A stretch of 64,000 bases of DNA from Plumapathes pennacea. Its lineage: Eukaryota; Cnidaria; Anthozoa; Antipatharia; Myriopathidae. The notes under the pieces were generated by a model. That model saw only the letters and a program-made list of their open reading frames with translations. It ran no database searches and was not told where the DNA came from. Each line of letters begins with the position of its first letter. The stretch's first letter is position 1. The translations under genes and the position numbers were made by a program. Positions 34,180 through 46,955 of this stretch are shown piece by piece. The stretch is from the NCBI GenBank assembly GCA_964036295.1, contig OZ038464.1:9348001-9412000 (forward strand), written 5' to 3'.

Positions 34180-36085
34180 TTGTGGAGCATTATCGGAATG
34201 CACTTATATTGTACTAGATTTCCTAAGATTAAATTGAATAGAAAACATGAATGGTTTCATATCTCTAATTATACAGAGTAGTGACCCCTTTACTGATAAT
34301 TAGAGTGTCAATAGCTCCCTAAGGGCTAAGCAAAGACATGTCTTATCTCTTATACAAAAAGCTGTTAATCGGAATTGTTTGATCTAACTTGGTCCAGAAT
34401 TTGATTCCCGCCTTGAATCAGATAATTGCTGCGTGTTTTGCAAGCCTAAATCCAAATTCAGATGCTGAACTTTTTGCGAGCCAAACTGTCCAAATTAGCT
34501 CAAACGATCATGCGTTTGTTCCGCACTTGTGCCGAGTTCGGCTCATGAAAAGTTCAGTTTCTGAACTGGATTTTAAGCGCCGACTTGAATTGCTGTGGAA
34601 AAATTCAGTCGCCAGTTATAGAATGAATTAGCTAGTCTTTCTTTACTGATTGAAACTAATATTTACTCACAGTAGGGGGTCAGAAATTAATGGCTACATT
34701 TGTTTAAACGGCTCCATCACGAACAACTTCCTTGTTTCGCTTTCGCGTATGTTCCGAAGATAGATTCGTTGGTGAGGAGAAATTATACTCAAAACGTTTA
34801 GCAAACTCAGATAGATAATTTAGTAGTCTTTCACAGTCTCAGCGCAGAACCAAAGCTAGTTTTTGCCGAGGTCAGCATTCTAATGACACTAATTATTAAA
34901 GGAAGTTTTAATCTAAACGATAAAATACATTTGGCCATAAAAAAAAATGACCGACTCTTCTGAATAAATTTTTGTTTGATTTTAAGTGCGCCAAATTTGT
35001 CCGCGTTGCGCATCACTAAAATCGGCCGTGAGAGCAGCCTATACGGATGGCTGGCGGCTGAGAGCTTGTGATATTTTTGTAATGCACTAAATGTTGTCAA
35101 TAAAGGTCGGACTGGTCACAAAGAAACGCCGCTTAAATGTTTACCCAATGCACGCACGCACACAAGTGCAGAGATGCATGCAATGCTATAAGAAACAGAC
35201 ATGCTCCGCAGGAACAAAGTATCGTTTATTAGTACAGCATGTTAGAGGCGGGAGAGACTACAAGCGTTGAGCAAGCAGAAAAGCAAACAGTGGCCTTATC
35301 GCTTATAAAACGCGCAGATTTGACTTGGGTAATGGATAAGTAATTGCTTCACGATATGCTTTTTCTAACTGAATGTCTATCCGGCCGAATTTGCGTCAAA
35401 TAGGACAAAATTTGTTTGGAAAAATCTTGGCCTGACCGTTGTTTCAGAGTCTCACAACAAAGAGACTCTGCGAAAGGCACAATTTTGGCCCCAAATATTA
35501 AACTATTTGACTGATGCGATGAGTAGGTTATGACTTAAAACACGCACGACTTTTAACCATAAAAGGATGGCATAGTCAGTCCGAGCGTGTTATAGTTAAA
35601 CTCTAATTGAAATCTCACTAACAAAAAGAAAGTTCTAGAAAAATCTAAATATTTCTCGTTACTTCCAGTGGAGACGACGAAGAAGGCTTCGCAATGTGAT
35701 CGAGTACAGGCAGCAAACAATGATAAACCATTTTGCGGCGTTGAGGTTATAATTATCATGCACATCATCCTTAATACATTGCAAGTTTCAGGCTATGCCG
35801 ATGCAGATCAGTGAAACAAGTTCTCACAAGGAGTAGCATTTCAATGTCACTGTTTAAGATACGACATCATTCTTCACACTCAGACCGTTAGAGAGACCTC
35901 GCCGTATTATTTGACTAGTATTTATCTATATTGCATCGACATAAGGTTGATGTGATATGCTGAACACAAGGATGTGATATGCTGAACACAAGGTATGATA
36001 ATCGGAATACAATGGATTACTAGTTCCGGCCTGTGAGGACTGTCTAGCTTTAATCTGCTTGGGTTGATGTGGATAAGCATAACGC
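34180..36085. other. Intergenic, no gene seen
   Basis: Short frames without domains. A 22-bp direct repeat (GGATGTGATATGCTGAACAC) occurs twice in tandem at about 35950-35991. Confidence 0.5.
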
Positions 36086-36094
36086 CTTAAAGGT

Positions 36095-36697
36095 GGTTTA
36101 AGCTCATGAAAGGCTAACGCTAGAAAAGTCAGCTTAAGGTAATGCGTTCGCGCATTTTTGCGCAACATTTTTTGCACACGATCGTGGTATTACTAACTTG
36201 CTCTCATTTTTATCAAGTGCGAAAATACTTATGTTTTTCATGACATTTTTACAAAGAAACACAATAGAGTTCACTTTCCTGCATGCTCTGCGCCCCACAT
36301 CGTTTTTCGTGGTTCAAACTATGGCGTCAATCCAACATGGCCGTCGTGAAGTGGCTGACGTGGCATGGCTGACGTTAGCTCAAATTTATAGAAATGCAAG
36401 TTTAAGGTAATGCGATCGAGCGTGGAGGTTTAAGCTGATGAAAGGCTAACGCTAGAAAAGTCAGCTTAAGGTAATGCGTTCGCGCATTTTTGCCAAACAT
36501 TTCTTGCGCACGATCGTGGTTTTACTAGCTTGCAATCATTTTTAACAACCGCGAAAGTCAAGAGTTTCTTTTATGTTTTTCATGACATTCTTACATAGAG
36601 AAATACAACAGAGCTCGCTTTCGTGCATGCTCTGCGCCCTACGTCGTTTTTCGTGTAACAAACCGTCGTGTGACGTCAATCCAACATGGCCGCCGTG
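36095..36697. repeat. 332-bp tandem duplication
   Basis: Unit 1 (36095-36348) and unit 2 (36427-36697) share GAAAGGCTAACGCTAGAAAA, AAGGTAATGCGTTCGCGCAT, CATGCTCTGCGCCC and TCAATCCAACATGGCCG. About 80 bp separates the shared parts. Short frames in each copy differ, so the repeat is not coding. Confidence 0.85.
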
Positions 36698-36699
36698 CG

Positions 36700-37090
36700 A
36701 TAAGGCGAATTTTGGAAACACACAGGAATAATGCAAAAGAATAGTTCGGTGATCTATCCTAGTTTTTTGGGTATAGATCTCTACATTAAGATTTGCATGG
36801 AAAAACATCAAAAAAAGGGATTGTATTGCTTCTGATAAAAGGCGGAGGTGTTAACAAACTTACAAATAAGCAAGAAATTCTGAAACATTGTGGGCAATAT
36901 TAAACACATTTATCAGTACAATTACAAAAGAATCGAAGGGTCCGCGTGACTCCACGCGTGTACAGGTGTAATTTACTAAACATATATTTTAAATGAAAAA
37001 TTGGAAATATCAAATATATTAACCAGCCGCAAGAAAACATAGGAAAACAAGGGTTAACAAACTTAAGATGAAACTTTCCACAACATGACG
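36700..37090. other. Intergenic, no gene seen
   Basis: AT-rich sequence leading into a (TA)n run at 37094-37134. Confidence 0.5.
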
Positions 37091-37093
37091 GGG

Positions 37094-37135
<42 letters not shown>

Positions 37136-37140
<5 letters not shown>

Positions 37141-38075
37141 ACATAGTCACGATACAAGCCGCGCGCTGATTGGTCGAAAACCGTGGTTTGCCAGAGTATA
37201 AACCACACTTACCCGTGGTTTATAAGTTATAAACCACGCTTACGTCATCCTCTGGCAAAAAAAGAGAAAATAATGCGAGAATGGAGTCACCAATGCCCAA
37301 CTTCGAGATAAAATTTGGCTTTAAGTGAAGGCACCGGCTAGTACGGTTCACCGTGAATCGGTAAAGAACGTGACCTCATCAAAAAGCACTTCAACAGTTT
37401 GGAGAGGGAAAATCTATGTCGAAGAACGGCAAGTTTCTTGTCAGCGTCGTGGAAAGCGACTCGGTTTAAGCACTGTCCCTAAGTACAGCATATTTGGGAA
37501 TCACAATTACATCAGTGGGTTGTTTGAATGAAGTTGAATCCTTCAACAAGGAAGGAGAGCAAATCGTTCAGTTGAAGAAGATCAGCCGTGAGCAATCACT
37601 GAACACGAACGGCGAAGACAGACGAACAGACGTGTTTGTAGTGATGCAAGAGAAAGAATTTCCGACGATGTGACTGAAAAAAATGATTGAAGAATTTTCG
37701 GACGGACTTCAAATGATTGTACTACGAGGTAGAGTCAAGAAATCGGTAAGTTTTCATTCACACAATTTTCGAGTCGGCCGTTGGAGCATTTGTTGATTCC
37801 CTTCAAATTTGCATTTTATGCACTAGCCGACTGTATGATTTCATGTACTTGTAGTCCAAAGTTCTACAGGAAATATAGTTCTTTACTGTGAGATGTTGTC
37901 TAATTTTATAGAACAAACGGCCTGGTTGAAAAATTGAAGCGAAACTGTACTGACTTGGCAATTCGGACCGCCGAGCCGTTTAGGAGAATCTATTTTTTCA
38001 TCGCTGTTAGCATTCCAACATTTTTGATGAATAAAGACAGTTTTATTGTGAAAGTTTTGAAGTTCTATGTTATAA
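37136..38075. mobile_element. ~940-bp element with TTATAACATAG ends
   Basis: The left end TTATAACATAGTCAC and the right end CTATGTTATAA are inverted. The left subterminal CTGATTGGTCGAA matches the right subterminal end of the 46072-46828 element in reverse. An inner block at about 37735-37880 (AAGTTTTCATTCACACAATT) is also shared with 46.5-46.68 kb. No transposase frame is seen, so it is non-autonomous. Confidence 0.55.
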
Positions 38076-38602
<527 letters not shown>

Positions 38603-38678
38603 GAGTATTTCACTGGAAAATATGCCGTGCGTAAAATCCATTCGAAACTACATCCGGGACCCGAGTGGCGTATTTTCC

Positions 38679-38700
38679 ATATCCTCACTAGTGAGGATAT
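38679..38700. repeat. 22-bp perfect palindrome
   Basis: ATATCCTCAC followed by its exact reverse complement around TAGT. It lies between the AT tract and the next foldback. Confidence 0.8.
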
Positions 38701-38774
38701 CGTTGGTATCATTTCCCGCTTTTGCACGGTTGTTTGTGCAATTTTTCGTAAAACACTCGTATAATAAAAGGAAA

Positions 38775-38913
38775 ATTACACGGCGGCTTGAAGATATGGA
38801 TTTTATTTTCTCGTGGTAAAAACAATATTTTACTCACTCGCGAAGCGCTCGTTCGTAAAATATTGTTTGTACCACTCGAAAATAAAATTCATATCTTCGC
38901 GCCGCCGTGTAAT
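38775..38913. mobile_element. 139-bp foldback, ends ATTACACGGCGGC
   Basis: ATTACACGGCGGC pairs with GCCGCCGTGTAAT, and pairing continues through GAAGATATG, ATTTTATTTTC and AATATTTTAC. Arms are about 60 bp. Confidence 0.8.
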
Positions 38914-39418
38914 ATCATTAATTTATTTATTTCTCATAAATTATTCTCCAACGAAGTTGACACTCTAGGCACACGACATGACTTATTCGAACGTGAATAT
39001 CACCAGATTCATATCATTTTGTCGGTTTCCCCAGTATCCTTTTTGGTTGTGGTATTTGCCTATTTAGTATCTTTTGAGGGTCAACCTTTTTTGAAACGAC
39101 TGTATATATATATATCAAATACACTAGTCTCAGGAAACATCGGAAGTAAAAGGTGTGTCGTCCCCTATTCTAAAACACAATTTTCACGCAATAAGTAAAA
39201 CACACAAACATGCATGAAATAAAACACAAGACCATTCTCTAAAGATACAGTTAGAGTTTATATAATATTTCGTAAGCAAAACATCGAAATACAAGGTTAA
39301 ACAACGTTTCGATACGATTTCACAAATAAAATTGTGAAAAGTATAAAACAAAATATTTATAAGCACTGTCAGCACTAGGCTTATCCTTCCTTCCCTCGTT
39401 ACTCTTAAGGCTGGTTTA

Positions 39419-39583
39419 CACGTACGACGCAAGCATAAGCCCACGAATTTTAAGCATAGCACAAGAGACCGACAGTGGCGACATAAGCATAAAGGACGGA
39501 CGTGTTTGGTCCTTATACTTACACTTATGTCGCCGTTGTCGCTTATGCTTGCGCTCATGCTTGCCGGTACGTGTAAACCGGCC
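39419..39583. mobile_element. 165-bp GCATAAGC-family MITE
   Basis: Ends are GGCTGGTTTACACGTACG and CGTACGTGTAAACCGGCC. The interior carries GACAGTGGCGACATAAGCAT and its near complement. TTAA flanks both ends and may be the target site. Confidence 0.8.
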
Positions 39584-39588
39584 TTTAA

Positions 39589-39774
39589 GCCTGGTTTTCA
39601 CAAGAGACGCATGCGCTAGCGCAAGCCAATGATTTCACTTCACAATAACAAAGACAAGGTCCTTATTTCACAGTGAAAAACAGGCTCGACACAAGCGCAA
39701 GTACAAGGATGAAAACATTTTGATCCTTGTGCTTGCGCTTGGTGTTGTACTTGCGTCGCTCGTGAAAACCAGGC
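39589..39774. mobile_element. 186-bp related MITE, directly adjacent
   Basis: Ends are GCCTGGTTTTCAC and GTGAAAACCAGGC. The interior has CTTATTTCACAGTGAAA and AAGCGCAAG words. It starts five bases after the previous element, sharing a TTTAA junction. Confidence 0.8.
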
Positions 39775-40393
39775 TTTAGCCATTTATTTGAGTGACCACA
39801 CCTGTGAGTTGGATGTTTTCTGATGACATTTCTTTCAACACTATAGACCTATGTTTTCTTCCTCCAAAAGTCAGAGTTGGGACGTGGGATTGAGCAAAGA
39901 AGACATTAACACGAGTACCGAAAAACTGCTCAAATCCTCTGAAAAACTCACCAGCACAAAACAAAGCACACAGGGGCGGTCTACAAACTATTCACATATC
40001 CATACGTTGGAATACATTTTTGGCAACTGTCCTAAACCTCTCCAAAACAGTACTTCAACACGGTTGGCATCGAGTCAACATCAAATATCTTATGTCGTAA
40101 GTGTCGCCCTCCCCAAGTATACAAAGATTCATATCCAGAAATTTCCAAACTTTCAATTCATAACATAATCAAATGACGAGGGGCCGATTCAAATCGAGAA
40201 ACATTTACAAATAAATTCACTATACAAGTGGGACCGTTGTTCAAACACTCTAATCTGACTAATCTGACAAATGTCTAAAAAAAGTCGCAGACACAGGTCT
40301 TAAATGCGTAAGTGCGACAGTATTCGTGAAGGGAAATTAGGCCGACTGGTGACATGTTGTCGCCTTCGCGTGTGATGGTTAACAAAGTTTGCA

Positions 40394-40718
40394 TACCGTA
40401 AATGATCTAATAAGCGCCCGGAGAGCTTATTTACAAATTGGCCTTGTAGAAGGGGGGCGGGGGGCTATTTTAACAGATGAGATGCCAACAAGAGGTACTG
40501 TATTCTTGGTCAACAAAATATCATTTAATGTAGAATTTAGACTTGGGAAATTTAGAGTTTAAAAATAATGAATATCACCAAGCATCTAATGCGCGTCATT
40601 TGTCTTGTTTCTCTACTAATTTTGGCGTTCAAAGTAGACAGAATGAAATGCGCCGGGGGGGGGGGGGGGGGGGGTTCATTTCAAAAATAGAGGGGGACTT
40701 ATTAGAGCCTTTACGGTA
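40394..40718. mobile_element. 325-bp MITE, ends TACCGTAA / TTACGGTA, with a G20 run
   Basis: Left TACCGTAAATGATCTAATAA and right TTATTAGAGCCTTTACGGTA are inverted. The interior, including CAAGCATCTAATG and TTTGTCTTGTTTCTCTA, is shared with 53718-53905. A run of 20 G lies at 40655-40674. Confidence 0.75.
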
Positions 40719-40719
40719 T

Positions 40720-42975
40720 TCTTGGTGCACTCGACATTTTAGTGAAACCTCAATTCGTTATTGTGAAACCACAAGAAGCCTTGTGAGGTGGCAAGACAGG
40801 TACATGTACGACGGCAAATCATATTTTCTAAATCAATCTAAAGTACTGAAGATTTAAATTTAGTTACGGCAATATAACAAACAGTACAAGAAGCGTAAAT
40901 GTAATCCGATGGTGTAATATTGAGGCTAAGTAGTCAAGCTATCAATACAATCTCTGTTCGGCAACATAAACAAAGCTGTGTTTATTGGAACTTTAATATA
41001 ACATAGAATGTAGTTTATTCCAAATGTATAACAGTAGATAAACACAAAAAACTACAAACAGTTAAGTAAATAAAAAATGTGGAAGCGTGACCTTGAGGAA
41101 AATATGCTAAGTTGCCCAGTAAAATCTTTCTCAACAAATATTTCCTAGAGATTTATAAGATAGTACTGCGAGCATGTAAAAGGAGGGCTCCTTAGGCGCG
41201 GGATCAGGGGGCGGGATCAATTCAATTCGAAAGCCCCTCTTGTACGTTCGAGAAATAGAACGTTTTCTGACTTGAGTAGCCATCGCAATGAATCACCCAG
41301 AAGGAAATGAATGGATACAGAATAAGTTTTATCATGCGACACGTTCACCGGCTTTGCCTTTCAGTCAGTGTCATTCTTCCCTGTCAAAAACACTCCGAAA
41401 TGACAAACCTTAAGTACTTCACATGGTCTCTGCATGCCTTCATTCAATCTTCTTTCTACGTGCACAACCGCATTTCAAGAACCATAAGTATAAGTAAATA
41501 AAGCAACAAACACAAAAAGAAAGTGGAGAAAATACCAAACTATGTAAAGTAAATGTGTAACATGGTGGAATGTGGACAGTAAAACAGTATGCTAAAGTGA
41601 TATAACAGTTCTGATGTACGTCGTCCTGACCTGATTGCGTTTGGCAGAATTGAACATGCGGAGACTATGTTGCTAAAAATGCTAACTTTTTTCAATACAA
41701 ATATAAGGCTGCCTTCCTCAATGAGTTCTACGTGGATATTGCTTCACTCACTTGAGTACATGTATAAGATACTTAGGGAGCTCGGTTTCTTTTGGCGCTA
41801 GCCTTGGATCGGTTGCACTTGGAAGGCAATGCTAGGCCAGAGGTCTCTTGTCGGCCAGACGACAAAATTTTACGATGTTCCGGAGTTGCACAGTTAATGA
41901 GATGCAATAAATTGGATCAGTTCCAGTTTTAGAACAAAGCTCTGATCAAGAGGCATCACAATATTTCCTCTCAAACTGCTTTGATTTTATTTAGGGCAAA
42001 GATATCTACCATCATTTACTTGCTAAATATGCCGTTGTTGACAATGACGCAGATTTTAACAATACTGTCACATGTACTAACTTAAATAGAGTAATTGTAT
42101 GGTCAGAAAAGACCACAACTAGATTCTCAGAGCCTAGCTGCACCATCCTAATGCTTTTAACTAAAATGTTTCTACTAATGTTACCACCAGACGTTGGACT
42201 GCTTGATGTGGATTTGCTTATAGGTTCACGCGGAGCGTTTTCAAAAAATGGGCAAAGATTATGGCGCGCTCAGTATAGTAATAAGTATGACGTTTTAAAG
42301 TGCGCGCCCCCAACGCTGATGTTGTATGGAAAAACACGTACGCAGATCTAAGCCTCTTTGACCAGTACAAATTCTTAGCTTCCCAACGTTTGTAAACTTG
42401 TGAAGAGAAAGTGAGTACTGGAAGGAGAATACGAGAAGCCGGGGTCGTGCATGTCTCGTGTTAACGCCTAAGCGGAGCAAACCGATGTCAGTCGGACAAC
42501 CCTGAAATATGGATACTTTGACAGAGAAGCTAAAGTCACTGCAGTGACAAATGGAACTCCAAAATGAAGTCGAATGGAAAGGGATTGATCAGGGGGAAAT
42601 GTCAACACAATTATGAACAGGTTGCCTTGAAGCTCTCAAAAAATAAACTTGAGATGAGGACAAGCAAAAAAATGGATGGCTGAAATTACGGACGAGTGTT
42701 TCCGTGTTTCTCACCTCTAGAAGTCGAACCAACGAGAAGCAGAAGGTAGTACTCCTACGTGTCGTAGCCTTGGGGGTCGGATAGAACAACGCCTCGATTT
42801 AGTCGCGTAATTATAATACCGCAGGAGATGACTCTTCAAAGACAGTCCGACTCATACCTGTAGATGTGTGGTAATTATGTTTCACATAATGCAATAATAT
42901 TGTACATTTTCGGAAGGGCACATACCGGCAAAAGATACTGGCCAGTCGACTTGTTTTTGTGTAGGAATTTGTCTC
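40720..42975. other. Intergenic, no gene seen
   Basis: Short frames on both strands, none with a recognisable domain or splice structure. Confidence 0.5.
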
Positions 42976-43883
42976 TTTTTAACCTAACTGATCTTGACTG
43001 GCTTTTCTAGCTGATTGATAGTATTGTGTTCTGCCTGTTCCCACGCTTTTATTATTGCTGCAGCATAAAATATGTCTAGTAAAACTAAAAATAGTGCACA
43101 ACTCGAATGCGTTCAACTCCAATACGTTAATTGTATCTGTCAGATCGCCGGAAATGATCCCAACCGATGTGTCAATTAGCGGTACCTGGTCCAATTCTGA
43201 AGTCTCGACAACACTTAGAAATGCATTAAACCCTTCTCTGTAAAAAATCAGATTTGAGGCAAGAAGCACGTAGTTTTTAACCTCTTCTTCTATCTTCCAA
43301 CCTAAGCAGGACGACTCCTGCAAACGGGAGGAAGGAATAAATAAATGTCCCAATATTGCTCACGTATTTCTCCTCTTTGTCCTTCGTTGCGCTTTTTACC
43401 CCGTTTACTCTAAGAATCAGTTGCGTTTCATTGTTATTACTGAACAAAATGAAGTTAAATGGCCTAAAGAAATGGAATTCGAGGAAGTATTTGTGGCCTT
43501 TTCACAAAAGCACTACGACACCGAATTATGTCCACCTTTTTCCTTCAGCACTTAATCTTGTTTCGCCAAAGTTTCCACCATTGTTCTCGTCGTTACTTTC
43601 TTTCTTTTTAATAGCTCTCTGTGGATAGAAGCTATTCGATTAAAGTCCCAAAGTGCACAAAAGCAAAATGGCTCGCCCCGCACAAACGTTGTTTGTTTGT
43701 TTGTCTGTGTCTGTTTTCAGAGACACACTTTGCCCATAAGCCAATAAACACGGGCTTACAATTCGCCCCATCTATTTATCCGTCTGCACTTACGACAATT
43801 GTCTTAGCCCTTTCCTGCGGAAATGCAAAATGCAAAATGCAAAAACAGGATCTCTTCTTAACAACAGTGTGAACACTCTAGTA

Positions 43884-44160
43884 AAAGTGACCCTCGCAGT
43901 TGATATGATATAAATGATGAATCACATATATGTGAAATGCCGTTATGAACCAACTTAAGCAGTTGTAAGGATAGCCCGGAAAAACACTCCTGGCTTCAAC
44001 GTGAATCGAACTCATGACCTTCGACTCTAAACACTGAGCTATGAAGCCGTATCGGAGTTCGTCAAATGTGTGATTCGAAGCCTGGATGTTTTTCCGGGCT
44101 GTCCTTGCAACTGCTTAAGTTGCTTCATAACGGCAATTCAACTTTAAAGTGTTAAAATGT
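43884..44160 (-). mobile_element. tRNA-like SINE/foldback element
   Basis: On the - strand, 44048-43992 reads like a tRNA body bounded by GGCTTC and GAAGCC. An A-box-like TAGCTCAGTG (44041-44032) and a B-box-like GAGTTCGATTC (44013-44003) lie inside. It is only 57 nt long, too short for a working tRNA. A tail (CCGGGCTATCCTT, AACTGCTTAAGTT) follows, and the same tail occurs in the opposite orientation at 44093-44135. The outer end AAAGTGACCCTCGCAGTT is shared with the element at 55733-55921. Confidence 0.6.
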
Positions 44161-44164
44161 ATTT

Positions 44165-44240
44165 ATGGAGAGCTTTCATTTGGGATGAGTGGTCGCACCT
44201 GTAAGTTTCACGTGACAATTTATAAGTTGGACGTTTTATG
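44165..44240 (+). repeat. Dispersed ~95-bp minisatellite copy
   Basis: GAGAGCTTTCATTTGGGATG is followed by GAGTGGTCGCACC and GTTTCACGTGACA. Confidence 0.6.
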
Positions 44241-44289
44241 GGTTGAGTCAGCGTTTACTTTTTGTATTTTGCAATAGTTCGAAAACGAG

Positions 44290-45290
44290 TTTGTAAAATA
44301 TGATAACACTAATTTAAACCTTTGGACAATTAAAAATGACGTTTGGTTTCCAGGGGAGCATGCTCCCAATATACTTCCCAGATATTTGGGCGTTCAACGA
44401 AATACAATCATGCACAATCAGGAAACGTACAGATAAGTGTCTAGAAATATCTATTCTCCTGTAGACGTGTATGAATGTGCATGTTTACGATTTCAAACTG
44501 AGCTAGAATATTAAAAGAGAAATGGTCAAACGATAGATGACTTTTGACTGAAATCATTCTAGCCGCAGGATGCACAGAAAGAATGGCTTATTAAGAAGTG
44601 TTTCAATACCTTATCTCCAGAAAAGGTTAGAAACCACTTTAAAAATGTCAGGGGCAATGCGAGCCCAACCTACTATACGCATGCAGTGAAATAAGCGCAC
44701 GGTTGAAGTTAAACCAAAGCAAACTTTGAACCAAAGCGTCTTTCAAGATTAGCTTAAGAAAACGGCAATTCTCAATTAGAGATGCGAGGGATAGTTTTGA
44801 CAAATAATATATTAAAATATTCGGCACTCGTACCTCCTTGTGTCTAGACTAAGTGACCTTCTAAAAAAACTTACTACCTCACGCATTTTATTTCAACCAC
44901 GTATTTAAGTGTAACTCAAAACTCAACTCCTATCAAGGCTTTCCGTTGCTATGTGAAGGAGTTAAAGGGTGTTGCAGCCTGCACAACACGTTCCTTTCGC
45001 TAGAAAGACGTCTTCATCTCTTTCAAGTGGTGTTAAGTTGTATTGCACGAGGTCAATTAAGACAAATTCCTTTCTAATGCACATTCAACTGCATCACGTA
45101 CTAATCGCATACTGTTTGCAGCTGCGATATACGGACTGTTATGTAACGCGACCCGAAAAGTTCCCAAGACTCGCTCAATATTTTTCTTTTCTTTTGTATG
45201 TCCGCCTTTACTTGGATCTCCAAATATTATTAACTACTTATTAGTGACTGCTGATAGCTAGACTCCCTAGGTTATTCCTGACAGCTCGCA
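44290..45290. other. Intergenic, no gene seen
   Basis: A 91-codon frame at 44969-45244 has no recognisable domain; nothing else stands out. Confidence 0.5.
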
Positions 45291-45298
45291 CCACAATG

Positions 45299-45558
45299 CA
45301 CGCATCAAGAATTCCGACTTTGGTTGGATCGCACTGTATTCTGGGTAGGTTTGGCTTAAAAAATACAATATCCACCATTTTGCATTTCAAGCTTGGAGCT
45401 TGGTAGATGTGTATGTTTTAGAACAAATAGAAGTTGACTGAGCTCCAAGTGTGAAGTGCAAAATGGTGGTTATTGTAGAGTTGCGGTGCTCACTTTCTGG
45501 GCCAAACCTACCCAGAATACAGTGTGATCCAAACAAAAGCCGGAACTCTTGATGCGTG
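45299..45558. mobile_element. 260-bp foldback, ends CACGCATCAAGA
   Basis: CACGCATCAAGA at one end pairs with TCTTGATGCGTG at the other. The arms share CACTGTATTCTGGGTAGGTT and CCACCATTTTGCA in inverted orientation, about 100 bp each. Confidence 0.8.
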
Positions 45559-45859
45559 TATTACATATTGCATATCCCTCTCTATCTTTATTACCGATGC
45601 GAAATTACCGAACGAAATTACATCACTTGCATCCCGAAAATTTCTAAACTTTAAACCGGCGAGACATAAACTATAAATCTATGCCTCATCAACTCTTGAG
45701 CCACAATAATGTAAGCCGTACTATAACACATGCTATTATACTGACTATAAGATAAATAAAGGTACATAACATCTACACTAACTTTCGTTAATCGAGCCAG
45801 ATAACTATTTCAGTCGGCAATGATAGTAACATTACTTAAACATACGCATACACAATTTA

Positions 45860-46070
45860 AGAATTGGTTCATGCTTAGCGTGCGTCTATCGAGTTATGGA
45901 TGCACGCGGGAAGTTGGGAGAGCACGAGAGAAGCGTAAGAGTTGCTCGAGGCGTAGCCTAGCTTGGTATCAGCAAATCCCAAGGTAAATTTCAGCTTCAG
46001 AGTGCTCTCCCAACTTCCCAAGTGCATCCATAACTCGATAGACGCACAGCTAAAAGCACGAGCCAATTCT
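45860..46070. mobile_element. 211-bp foldback with a short loop
   Basis: Arms of about 65-70 bp share GCGTCTATCGAGTTATGGAT and GGGAAGTTGGGAGAGCAC in inverted orientation. The loop contains GGTATCAGCAAATCCCAAGG, a word also found in the MITE at 46969-47318. Confidence 0.8.
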
Positions 46071-46071
46071 T

Positions 46072-46828
46072 TTATAACATAGGCACACGAGATTACGAGC
46101 GAATTCTGATTGAATGCAAAATTCTCTTTCGACGCGCAAAAAGAAAAAGATGTCGTTTAATTGACGAAAACACTGAAAGTACTGTTAAACTGACGTGGTG
46201 AAAGCCAGCAGCATGCGATGACTTTAGAATTTGTGACGATGTTAATGTTTTGAACGGTACAATTGTTGAATAAAAAAAAATAAAGATCCGTCGAAGAATG
46301 TGAACATGTCAACATGAACGAAAGAGATAGAAATGTTTGCCGAGCGGATTTGTTTGTTATTCGAGCTGCCAGCAAACTGTACTGTAAACACAGCAAGTAT
46401 AGCGGCTTTCGGAATGAATGAACGACGTTTCATTTCAAAACCATTGAAGGCTTGACGGATATTTATCTTTGCTGTGATGAATTTCACCATGTCCATGAGA
46501 ATTAAGCCGTAAAGAAATAGGTGAGTTTTGATTCATACAATTTTCTGTGCCGACCGTTGAACAGAAGTTTTCAGACTTGATTACTGATTTCCTTTGGATG
46601 CATGCCGGTTTGACTCCATGTAGTACACATTTCTTCGGAAAATAAAGCTATTTTCTTCTTAGTTGTAAAGCGTCTGTTAATTTTTAAGCGAGATAAGCTA
46701 GAAAAAGTCGAAAGGAAGCGGCATTTGCATGCTCACGTCATATTATTGAGCACGGGCGTGCACGATAAAGTTATGGAGCACGCTCTTCGACCAATCAGAA
46801 CGTGGCTTATATTGTGACTATGTTATAA
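46072..46828. mobile_element. ~757-bp element with TTATAACATAG ends
   Basis: The left end TTATAACATAGGCAC pairs with the right end GTGACTATGTTATAA. Subterminal CGACCAATCAGAACG matches the 37136-38075 element. No transposase frame is seen. Confidence 0.65.
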
Positions 46829-46955
46829 TGCATATTACTTTCAATGATTGATTTGAGAGTGGGCATATCACTTGGCACGTGGTCACACTTGCGCTAGAAG
46901 CAAGCTTAGCACGCAGGAATTTTCGCCTCACGTGCAAGAAAGCATGTGTCTTTTA

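Noticed and set aside
42979..43353. 124-codon - strand frame
   Set aside because: No ATG-proximal context, domain or splice partner was found, and an overlapping frame exists on the other strand. It could be an exon of an unknown gene, but I cannot support it.
43992..44048. A functional tRNA gene
   Set aside because: The body is 57 nt, too short for a cloverleaf, and it sits inside a repeated element.
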